From contig JAQVPT010000079.1 in assembly GCA_028701945.1 (NCBI GenBank), positions 1-11,721 on the forward strand: 11,721 bases of DNA, written 5' to 3'. The position numbers and the translations under genes are program-made. Below the pieces are notes generated by a model, which saw nothing but the letters and a program-made list of their open reading frames with translations, was not told where the DNA came from and did not search any database. This document shows, one piece after another, positions 1 to 5,979 of the stretch; positions within the stretch are counted from its first letter, which is position 1; each line of letters starts with the position of its first letter. This stretch comes from Bacteroidales bacterium. Its GTDB lineage: Bacteria > Bacteroidota > Bacteroidia > Bacteroidales > ML635J-15.

Positions 1-538
1 TCCTGACATGTGCCTTGCCGAACTTATAATTGAATTTAATAATATCAAAAGTCAAAACATTTTCATGGATTTTGTGCTTCTCACGGTTATTCACGCTAAA
101 CTAGGTGAAGTCGCTTTTGGAACAAGTCCAGGAGACGCCGATATTATGCTAACTATTAGGTCATATTTGAATGAAGATATGGATAAACTGAAAAATTATG
201 TTAATTCGGTATTAAAAGCAACTTGCAAAAAGCATAAAATCAAATATAATGTAGATTATACAGAGGGTTTTCCTGCAAGTATTAACGATGATTACTGTGT
301 TTCATTAGTAAAAAATGCTGCTTATAAGTCTAATATTCCGCTAATGACTTTAGACAAAACTTTTCGTTGGAGTGAAGATTTTGGCCATTTTACGTTAAAC
401 AATAAATCGGCATTATTCGGCATTGGTTCAGGAAAAGAGCATCCGCAATTGCACAACGAAAATTTTGACTTTCCTGATGAAATAACAACGACAGCAATAA
501 CTGTCTTTTTTGAAATTTATAAAAACATATTAATTTAA
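1..538 (+). CDS. M20-family amidohydrolase, C-terminal part (5' end outside window)
   Basis: The reading frame is open from the first bases of the window, so only about the last 178 codons are visible; the first ATG at 8 is internal. Zinc-dependent M20 (HipO/AbgB/carboxypeptidase Ss1-like) enzymes hydrolyse amide bonds of N-acyl or N-aminoacyl amino acids, usually in the cytoplasm. Visible parts are the end of the dimerisation domain (TSPGDADIMLTIR, then an alpha/beta stretch) and the return to the catalytic domain: RWSEDFGHF, then GIGSGKEHPQLH with His145 and His149 (counted from the ATG at 8), followed by FDFPDE. The EDF motif and the His-rich strand before F-D-F-P/D-D are typical of the family's C-terminus, where the last metal ligand lies. 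The N-terminal metal ligands and catalytic Glu are outside the window. The stop codon touches the ATG of the racemase gene with no gap, so the two are probably co-transcribed and translationally coupled. The substrate cannot be told. Confidence 0.9.
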   Translation, partial: PDMCLAELIIEFNNIKSQNIFMDFVLLTVIHAKLGEVAFGTSPGDADIMLTIRSYLNEDMDKLKNYVNSVLKATCKKHKIKYNVDYTEGFPASINDDYCVSLVKNAAYKSNIPLMTLDKTFRWSEDFGHFTLNNKSALFGIGSGKEHPQLHNENFDFPDEITTTAITVFFEIYKNILI

Positions 539-1690
539 ATGGATAACACATCATACATTGAGATAAGTAAAAAAGCATACAAAAGTAATATCAGATTTTT
601 AAAAAAAGTTGTAGGGGACAATGTAAAAATCAGTTCGGTGGTAAAAGGAAACGCCTATGGACATGGTTTTGAGCAGATGATACCACTCGCTGAGGAAAAC
701 GGAATTAATCATTTCTCTGTATTTTCCGCTGGAGAGGCAAAACAAGTATTTAAATACGCCTCTAAATCTTCTGAGATAATGATATTTGGTTTCATCAACA
801 ACCAACAGCTTGAATGGGTAATTAGTAACGATATCGAATTTTATATTTATGATTTACCCAGCGTTGAAAATGCTGTAAAAACTGCTAAATACTTAAATAA
901 AAAAGCGAAAATACATATTGAATTTGAAACTGGTTTTAAACGAACAGGTATAGAGCCAGATGAGTTTGACAGCTTGATACTATATTTGCACGAAAATTCC
1001 GACAATTTTGAGATAAAGGGAATGTGTACACATTTTGCTGGAGCAGAAAGTATTGCTAATTATGTAAGAGTTAAAAATCAACTTATACTTTTTAAAAAAT
1101 ATCATAAATATTTTTTAAAAAACAATATTGTTGCCGAATATTTACATACTTCAAGTTCTTCAGCAACATTGATATATCCGGAAACCAGATTTAATATGGT
1201 AAGGGTTGGTATTGCTCAATACGGTTTTTGGCCTACACCCGAAGTTCTGATTTTACGAAACAATAAATACGGAGATAAAGAATCAAGTTTAAAACGTGTT
1301 ATAAGCTGGAAATCGGGAATAATGGCTATAAAAAGAATAAAGAAGAGTGAATTTGTTGGGTACGGAAACAGTTTTCAAGCAGCAAAAGACATGAGTGTGG
1401 CAATTATTCCAGTCGGTTACAATAACGGTTACAGCCGTTCACTTAGTAACAGAGGTCATGTTCTTATTCATGGTCGAAGATGTGATGTACTTGGAGTAGT
1501 AACAATGAACACGATTACTGTTAATATAACAGACGTTAAAAATGCTGCTAACGGCGACGAAGTAATCTTAATTGGAAACCACAATAAAAATAAGATATCA
1601 GTAGCATCTTTTAGCGAAATGAGTAATTATCTTAACTATCAAATATTGGCACGTTTGCCCATTGATATTCCGCGGTTTGTTGTTGAGTAA
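539..1690 (+). CDS. alr: Alanine racemase-family PLP enzyme (stand-alone, 383 aa)
   Basis: A fold-type III PLP racemase that interconverts L- and D-amino acids, classically alanine for peptidoglycan. Length is normal for the family, with an N-terminal TIM barrel and C-terminal beta domain. The PLP lysine is Lys36 in VVKGNAYGHG. The opposing catalytic tyrosine is Tyr275 in GYGNSF. Arg135 in ETGFKRTG and Arg222 in RVGIAQYG match the conserved arginines near the PLP phenolate and pyridine nitrogen. GYNNGYSR and the final ARLPIDIPRFV are the usual C-domain landmarks. There is no signal peptide, so it should be cytoplasmic. The site normally reading MDQ reads Met-Asn-Thr (323-325), and VVKADAYGHG is changed to VVKGNAYGHG, so the substrate may not be alanine alone. 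The ATG directly follows the TAA of the M20 gene. In Bacteroidetes the housekeeping alanine racemase is often fused to MurF, so this free-standing copy may be a second racemase. Family is certain; substrate is open. Confidence 0.93.
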   Translation: MDNTSYIEISKKAYKSNIRFLKKVVGDNVKISSVVKGNAYGHGFEQMIPLAEENGINHFSVFSAGEAKQVFKYASKSSEIMIFGFINNQQLEWVISNDIEFYIYDLPSVENAVKTAKYLNKKAKIHIEFETGFKRTGIEPDEFDSLILYLHENSDNFEIKGMCTHFAGAESIANYVRVKNQLILFKKYHKYFLKNNIVAEYLHTSSSSATLIYPETRFNMVRVGIAQYGFWPTPEVLILRNNKYGDKESSLKRVISWKSGIMAIKRIKKSEFVGYGNSFQAAKDMSVAIIPVGYNNGYSRSLSNRGHVLIHGRRCDVLGVVTMNTITVNITDVKNAANGDEVILIGNHNKNKISVASFSEMSNYLNYQILARLPIDIPRFVVE

Positions 1691-1920
1691 TCGACTCGAA
1701 TTTCACCGCTTTTACACTTCGTAATCGAAGGGCACGATTATCTATTCTTGCTTCTCAGTTCATGTTTTACCAACTAATTGAGTATTAACCGAACTTGAAG
1801 TTCCATCATTATGGACATTTCAATCATTTTTGCTTGTACTATGCGAAAAGACTAAGCATAGCCAAAATTCCGACAATATTTTTCAACGAAGAAGATGCAT
1901 AAAATAATAAATTAAAAAAT

Positions 1921-2484
1921 AAAATCAGAACAACTGACCCATAATTGCTTTAAATCCAGTTAATTACTTGGGAATGAGAACATTATAGAAATATTTATTC
2001 ATCTGTGTTTGAATTTTAAAAAGATACTAAAGTGAGGCAAAAAGACTATCATAATTTCTAAATCTATATCTATAGATTTAGCTGCACTTTCAGATACTAT
2101 AATTAACTTCATTTCGGCTATGCCACACAATACATTGAGTTCAGTTGTTTTGTGTATTTGTTCGCCCTATGGTCTCGGGAAACTATTTTCAAACAAATAA
2201 CGTAAGGGTTTGGGATTAAGACACTTGAGTGCATTTTCGCTGATAAGATTACCAATACTACAATACTTATTATCCCAAAATATAGATACGTTAAACTGAT
2301 GAAAATCTAAAAGTAGATTATAAAAAAATAATAGTTGAAATATATTGTGTGGCACATATGTTATAGTTTTAAAAATCATGCGATATAATAAGAGATACCG
2401 AAACTAAATTTCCAAATCACAATCTTACGCTAAAGTATAAAATGGTATCATCATAAATCCGTTTGGGTCAGTTGTTCTGATTTT
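1921..2484. repeat. Perfect 20-bp inverted-repeat pair bounding a 564-bp interval
   Basis: AAAATCAGAACAACTGACCC at 1921-1940 is the exact reverse complement of the sequence at 2465-2484; matching stops at both ends. A second, shorter pair is nested inside: 2121-2132 (TGCCACACAATA) against 2343-2354, 12 bp perfect. A perfect 20-bp pair 524 bp apart is very unlikely by chance. It could be the terminal repeats of a decayed insertion sequence or MITE, or two oppositely oriented copies of a short dispersed repeat. No transposase coding remains between the arms and no target-site duplication is evident, so identity is open. Confidence 0.6.
2058..2081. repeat. 24-bp near-perfect palindrome (11-bp arms)
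   Basis: CTAAATCTATA at 2058-2068 pairs perfectly with 2071-2081, leaving only a 2-bp centre. It is AT-rich and sits inside the 564-bp inverted-repeat interval, far from any start codon. No T-run follows, so it is not a standard terminator. It could be a protein-binding site or part of the decayed element. Function unknown. Confidence 0.5.
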
Positions 2485-2587
2485 GGAACCATCCGTCAGA
2501 TATCTCAGTGCTGTCATTTTGTTTTTCAAATCCTAAATTGAATTTATTTTCTTCAGATTGTGCCAGACAATTTATTATTAAAAAAAG

Positions 2588-2800
2588 CTTAGTACATGAC
2601 AAAAAATCACATTTTTTACAAAGCAGCTTATTTAAAAAATCTAAAAAGCCTGGATAGGCTTAATGTTTGTAACCCCAGACAAGAATTTATTCGTAGTCTG
2701 GGGTTACAAATAAACGATATGCTATTTTTGGCGTATATCTTTGCGATGACCAATTTTCTGGTCAGCAAAGATTATGACAAAAATTTTGTCATGTACTAAG
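2588..2800. repeat. 213-bp MITE-like structured element with 17-bp terminal inverted repeats
   Basis: The ends CTTAGTACATGACAAAA (2588-2604) and its exact reverse complement (2784-2800) bound a 213-bp unit. The flanks are TAAAAAAAG (2579-2587) and AAAAAAAAG (2801-2809), 8 of 9 identical, as expected for a target-site duplication, although A-rich sequence makes this weak. Inside is a run of hairpins: 2646-2651/2656-2661 (AAGCCT/AGGCTT), 2666-2680/2696-2710 (15 bp perfect), 2716-2722/2733-2739 (7 bp with one G-T), 2739-2752/2759-2770 (CTTTGC..GACCA/TGGTC.GCAAAG), and 2774-2792 (9-bp arms, one central base). The last overlaps the right terminal repeat, so alternative pairings exist. A 67-codon frame at 2596-2799 almost fills the element and matches nothing I recognise; it is probably incidental. 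Best read as a non-autonomous transposable element or a structured repeat or RNA; I cannot name a family. Confidence 0.55.
2666..2710. repeat. Strong 15-bp stem-loop with TTTGTAACCCC arms
   Basis: TTTGTAACCCCAGAC at 2666-2680 and its perfect reverse complement at 2696-2710 enclose a 15-nt loop. It is the most GC-rich and most stable stem in the region and forms the centre of the 213-bp element. From memory, palindromes with GGTTTGTAAC/GTTACAAACC-like arms are dispersed in Bacteroidetes intergenic DNA; this is recollection, not a search result. No T-run follows on either strand, so it is not a simple intrinsic terminator. Confidence 0.6.
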
Positions 2801-2838
2801 AAAAAAAAGATGTTATAATAAGTATTTCCTTCATTATA

Positions 2839-2860
2839 TGTGTGTGTGTGTGTGTGTGTG
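2839..2860. repeat. (TG)11 dinucleotide microsatellite
   Basis: Eleven uninterrupted TG units lie 24 bp past the aroA stop codon, on the side away from the gene, and outside any recognised coding sequence. Pure dinucleotide tracts this long are rare in bacterial chromosomes and prone to slipped-strand length change. It lies in the 3' region of the aroBA unit rather than in an obvious promoter, so a phase-variation role is not evident. Confidence 0.9.
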
Positions 2861-2884
2861 TATTAAATGGCTCATAACGTAATG

Positions 2885-4144
2885 TTATTTACAAATACAT
2901 GAAAACCGTTGAAAATCTTTGTGGAAATCGGGATAAGACTTTGCTACACATTCATTATTCTCAATAATACAATCAGAATTAATTGCAATACTAAAAACAG
3001 ACAAAGCCATTGCAATACGGTGATCATTATGTGAATTAAAATCTGTTTGTTTGATAACTGCCGTAGGATTGACAAATATTTTATCATCGGATATTTCAAT
3101 TGATATTCCAGTTTTTTTCAATTCCTCTTTCATAACTTCGGCTCTGGAACTTTCTTTATGCTTTAATCTATTTGCCCCTGTTATCACACTTGTTTTATCA
3201 GCAAAACAAGCCAGCACAATTGCAATTGGAATAATATCTGGACAATTTGTAGCATCAAAATCAAAGGCCACAATTTTTGATTTTCTAACAATAATCGTAT
3301 TCTTTTCAATTTGATATTTCACATTTGAAACATCAAATATCTTTAAAATATTTTTATCTGCCTGTTTTGAGTTCATTGACAAACCACGCATCTCCAAATT
3401 GCCAAAAATTGCTGCTGCAACTAAAAAGTTTGCTGCTCCGCTCCAATCACCTTCAATTGTGTATGTGTCAGGTTTATATGATTGATTACCAAAAATATTT
3501 ATCGTTAGATAATCAGATTCATCTGCAATAATATTACATTTTACTCCTGCATCGTCCATAATTTGCTGAGTAAGATAAATATATCCCACACTTACAGGAT
3601 TATGTACAATTAACTCCGAATCGCCAGACATAACTGATAGAGTCATCATTAAACCACTAATAAGCTGAGACGATTTGCTACCGTCAATATTGTAAGTTCC
3701 CGATTTTAGTTGAGATTTCTCAAAATTAAATGGTAAATATTTTTTGTCGTCTATAATGCATCCCATTTGCTTAAAAATATAAAAATCTGCGGCAACAGGA
3801 CGACTAAGCAAACTACCACTGCCTGTGAGAGTAAAACGATTTTTAAATAGACACGAAATTGGAGCAAATAATCGTGCGTTCATCGCAGATTCTCCACAAT
3901 TAATCACTTCTGAATTAGATGCGGTCGTGGATTTAAGAATTAAAGTATTATTTGTTTCCGTGATTTCAAGTCCAAGTTGCTTAACAATTTCGCGGACGGC
4001 GATTACATCATCAGAATTGCCAGGATTATTCAAAACACATTCGCCACGAGATAAAAGTGCTGCAACAAGAAGTCTTTGCTCATAACTCTTTGAAGAAGGA
4101 GCATTTAGCAGTGTAATTCCTTTATTTGTTTTATCAAAAATCAC
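2885..4144 (-). CDS. aroA: 3-phosphoshikimate 1-carboxyvinyltransferase (EPSP synthase)
   Basis: Sixth step of the shikimate pathway: shikimate-3-phosphate plus phosphoenolpyruvate gives EPSP, in the cytoplasm. The 419 aa match family length (about 420-430). Motifs in order: APSSKSYEQR with Lys19; NNPGNSDDV (39-47); NCGESAMNAR (82-91), which replaces the usual GNAGTxxR loop; LLSRPVAAD (112-120); DGSKSSQ (154-160), shikimate-phosphate binding; IEGDWSGAA (230-238); CPD with Asp303, the expected catalytic base; HKESSR with Glu331; NDHRIAM (373-379); AKSYPDF with Lys402. All key charged residues are therefore present. The start is GTG at 4144, which overlaps the aroB stop by four bases (GTGA), indicating translational coupling. 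The altered PEP-site loop (GES rather than GNA) suggests unusual glyphosate sensitivity but is not proof of it. No frameshift or truncation is seen. Confidence 0.96.
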   Translation of the reverse strand: MIFDKTNKGITLLNAPSSKSYEQRLLVAALLSRGECVLNNPGNSDDVIAVREIVKQLGLEITETNNTLILKSTTASNSEVINCGESAMNARLFAPISCLFKNRFTLTGSGSLLSRPVAADFYIFKQMGCIIDDKKYLPFNFEKSQLKSGTYNIDGSKSSQLISGLMMTLSVMSGDSELIVHNPVSVGYIYLTQQIMDDAGVKCNIIADESDYLTINIFGNQSYKPDTYTIEGDWSGAANFLVAAAIFGNLEMRGLSMNSKQADKNILKIFDVSNVKYQIEKNTIIVRKSKIVAFDFDATNCPDIIPIAIVLACFADKTSVITGANRLKHKESSRAEVMKEELKKTGISIEISDDKIFVNPTAVIKQTDFNSHNDHRIAMALSVFSIAINSDCIIENNECVAKSYPDFHKDFQRFSCICK

Positions 4145-5157
4145 TTTAATAAGTCTTTTATTTCGTCAATTTTTAATTCTAAAAAGGCGGTTTTACCAAT
4201 ATCGTTTATAATGACAAGTTTGATTAAATCTAAGTTTTTCTTCTTATCTCCTTCCAAAATTTTAAAATGCTCATCTCGCATAATTATTTCTTGGTTAAAT
4301 CCGAATTTTGCAAAAAGCATTAGAATTTCATTTTGACGGTCGGGATTTAAAACCCCTTTTTTAACTGAAATTTGTAAAGCTATTTTCATTCCATAGACTA
4401 CTGCCATTCCGTGAGGGATATTTTCGATTTTCTCAATACAATGTCCAAAACTATGTCCGAAATTTAATATTTGTCTAAATCCTTTATCAAAAAGATCCAC
4501 AGAAACAATATCAGATTTCGTCTTAACACATTTATTTATTACAAATTTAAGTATGTCTTGATTTCTATTTAATAGTGATTCAGTATTTTGATTAAGATAA
4601 TTAAACAGCTCAGTTTTATTTGTAATTAATGCATATTTTAAAACTTCGCCCAGTCCACTTTTATATTCTTGATCAGATAAAGTTTTAAGCAAAATTGGAT
4701 CACAAATAACAAACTCAGGATTATTGAAACATCCTATATAATTTTTATGATTACCAAAATTAACTCCGTTTTTTCCACCAATAGCAGCGTCTATCTGAGC
4801 CAATAAAGTAGAAGCAATAAATCCAAAACTAAGTCCTCTCATAAAAATACTAGCAACAAAACCAGTAATATCGCAAATTACTCCTCCTCCAAACCCAATA
4901 ATAAATGAATTTCTATCAAGATTAAGTTTAACAAACTCAGAAATTATAACTTCTATTGTTTTCAGACTTTTAGCATCTTCACCACTAGGCAAAATAATCT
5001 TATCGCAGCCGTCAAAAACATCAGGATACAGCCTGAAAAGATTATGGTCACTAATAACAACCGTACGTCTATTATTAAGAAATTCCTTAAATGCTACTGC
5101 TGGCAATCCAATTTTTATATCAGAATTAGACATGCTTTTATTAGTATTTTCAGTCAT
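4141..5157 (-). CDS. aroB: 3-dehydroquinate synthase
   Basis: Second step of the shikimate pathway: converts DAHP to 3-dehydroquinate using bound NAD and a divalent metal. Numbered from the ATG at 5157 (338 aa). The NAD-binding half shows LPSGEDAKSLKT (56-67) and GFGGGVICDITGF (88-100), then STLLAQIDAAIGGKNGVN (116-133). The metal ligands are Glu171 in GLGEVLKYA, His235 in LNFGHSFGH and His249 in IPHGMAV. DKKK near the C-terminus is the usual substrate-contact segment. An in-frame GTG at 5163 would add two residues; I prefer the ATG. Either start overlaps the end of the upstream dipeptidase gene (8 bp with the ATG), and the 3' end overlaps aroA by four bases, so the three genes form one unit. 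Family assignment is secure. Confidence 0.95.
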   Translation of the reverse strand: MTENTNKSMSNSDIKIGLPAVAFKEFLNNRRTVVISDHNLFRLYPDVFDGCDKIILPSGEDAKSLKTIEVIISEFVKLNLDRNSFIIGFGGGVICDITGFVASIFMRGLSFGFIASTLLAQIDAAIGGKNGVNFGNHKNYIGCFNNPEFVICDPILLKTLSDQEYKSGLGEVLKYALITNKTELFNYLNQNTESLLNRNQDILKFVINKCVKTKSDIVSVDLFDKGFRQILNFGHSFGHCIEKIENIPHGMAVVYGMKIALQISVKKGVLNPDRQNEILMLFAKFGFNQEIIMRDEHFKILEGDKKKNLDLIKLVIINDIGKTAFLELKIDEIKDLLK

Positions 5158-5920
5158 CAGCACAATTTTTTAAGCTAAATATTTGATATTTATTTTTAGA
5201 ATAATCCAACGAACCAGCATTATAATGCCACCATTCAGTTTTTGAAACATAAAAACCTGCATCTGCCATAATACTCATCAACAAATTTCGGTTTTGGTAT
5301 TGTTCCTCGCTTAAATCACCAGTTTTATAAAAGTATTCAGTTTTATTAGGATAGGCAAGTTCTCCAAAGAAATCGAATTTCGTACCCATATCAAGCACAT
5401 TTCCAGCATCGTCAACAATACTAATATCTAAAGCCATTCCAAAATTATGAATTGAACCCCTTGCCGGATTTGCCACATACCAATGTTTAATATTTACTGG
5501 AACATCAATCGAATCCCACATAAGTTGTTGAGCCTCAACACTTCGCACAGCATCAAATACAATAAAAGTATATCTAGGTTTTTTATTTTGTAAAACTTGA
5601 TATGCAGTTTGCAACTTTATCAAACATTCATTTTGCACAAAAGCATTAGTGATATCACCATAAAAATCTAATCCAATAAAATTGTCAGTTGTAGAATATT
5701 TTAAATCAATCATTATCAGGGGTAAAGAATCTTTAATATTAACCAATCCCATTGATTTTAAACAGATTTCGGCTTTACTTACTGGTTTTATTTTAGGATT
5801 AACCGATAAGTTTTTTGAAGCATGTTCTGCTTGATAATCTTTTGGCAACTGAGATTGACAATCATAAAAAAAACTTAATAGAATTAAAATAGTAAGTAAT
5901 ATATGTCCTTTTCTTAACAT
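5150..5920 (-). CDS. ddpX: D-alanyl-D-alanine dipeptidase, VanX/DdpX type (peptidase M15D), exported
   Basis: A zinc dipeptidase of the family that cleaves D-Ala-D-Ala. With the ATG at 5920 the protein is 256 aa and begins MLRKGHILLTILILLSFFYD, a good Sec signal peptide, with cleavage likely near CQSQ. A longer frame can start at a TTG at 5974, but the added residues spoil the signal peptide and would run into the divergent promoter region. The Cys before QSQ lacks a proper lipobox, so it is probably periplasmic rather than a lipoprotein. The zinc site is complete: His158 and Asp165 in SIHNFGMALD, His232 in EWWHY. Glu229 is the catalytic base and Arg126 in FDAVRS corresponds to the VanX transition-state arginine. 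Nothing resembling vanH, vanA or vanR/vanS is nearby, so a nutritional or peptidoglycan-recycling role is likelier than vancomycin resistance. It is first in the unit with aroB and aroA, overlapping aroB. Confidence 0.9.
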   Translation of the reverse strand: MLRKGHILLTILILLSFFYDCQSQLPKDYQAEHASKNLSVNPKIKPVSKAEICLKSMGLVNIKDSLPLIMIDLKYSTTDNFIGLDFYGDITNAFVQNECLIKLQTAYQVLQNKKPRYTFIVFDAVRSVEAQQLMWDSIDVPVNIKHWYVANPARGSIHNFGMALDISIVDDAGNVLDMGTKFDFFGELAYPNKTEYFYKTGDLSEEQYQNRNLLMSIMADAGFYVSKTEWWHYNAGSLDYSKNKYQIFSLKNCADD

Positions 5921-5979
5921 GAAAATATATCTTTGTAAAGTAATGTCAATATTTTGTAAATTAAATAAAATCAAAAATA
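5921..5979. promoter_or_regulatory. 59-bp divergent promoter region (dipeptidase-aroBA / S9 peptidase)
   Basis: The two divergent genes must both be started from this short AT-rich gap. On the plus strand TATCTTTG (5928-5935) matches the Bacteroidetes -7 consensus TAnnTTTG and would start transcription about 40 nt before the ATG at 5980. On the minus strand TATTTTTG (complement of 5972-5979) matches the same consensus, about 45 nt before the dipeptidase ATG at 5920. Neither has a clear upstream TTG -33 box at the usual spacing. The placement is suggestive; AT-rich sequence makes chance matches easy. Confidence 0.4.

Larger units (their letters stand above)
1691..2884. other. 1.2-kb gene-poor region between convergent genes
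   Basis: This lies between the racemase gene (plus) and aroA (minus), which converge on it. Translating both strands gives only short, compositionally poor frames (67-70 codons at most) with no recognisable domain, so I call no gene here. A small stem at 1717-1730 (CTTCG/CGAAG, TAAT loop) follows the racemase stop but has no T-run after it and is a weak terminator at best. The rest holds the inverted repeats, palindromes, 213-bp structured element and TG microsatellite listed separately. Such a large gap among otherwise closely packed genes suggests past insertions or decayed mobile DNA. Confidence 0.75.

Noticed and set aside
1717..1730. Intrinsic terminator after the racemase gene
   Set aside because: The 5-bp stem is short and not followed by a T-run.
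2167..2379. 70-codon minus-strand frame
   Set aside because: Phe/Leu/Tyr/Asn-rich translation of AT-rich DNA lying inside the inverted-repeat interval; no start context or family resemblance.
2666..2710. Integron attC site
   Set aside because: The stem is perfectly paired without the asymmetric bulges and without the GTTRRRY/RYYYAAC core boxes, and no integrase or cassette genes are near.
2596..2799. 67-codon plus-strand frame inside the 213-bp element
   Set aside because: It is bounded by the element's inverted repeats, its sequence is dictated by hairpin arms, and no domain is recognisable; most likely incidental.
1691..2884. CRISPR array, tRNA or riboswitch
   Set aside because: No regularly spaced direct repeats, no cloverleaf or T-loop signature, and no known aptamer motif seen in the gap.
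3051..3531. Plus-strand frames opposite aroA
   Set aside because: Antisense shadows of a gene whose motifs are all intact on the other strand.
5150..5920. Vancomycin resistance locus
   Set aside because: Only a VanX-type dipeptidase is present; no VanH, VanA/B ligase or VanRS genes, and the neighbours are aromatic biosynthesis genes.
5921..5974. N-terminal extension of the dipeptidase from a TTG start
   Set aside because: The ATG at 5920 gives a proper signal peptide; the extension would be hydrophilic sequence before it and would consume the promoter gap.
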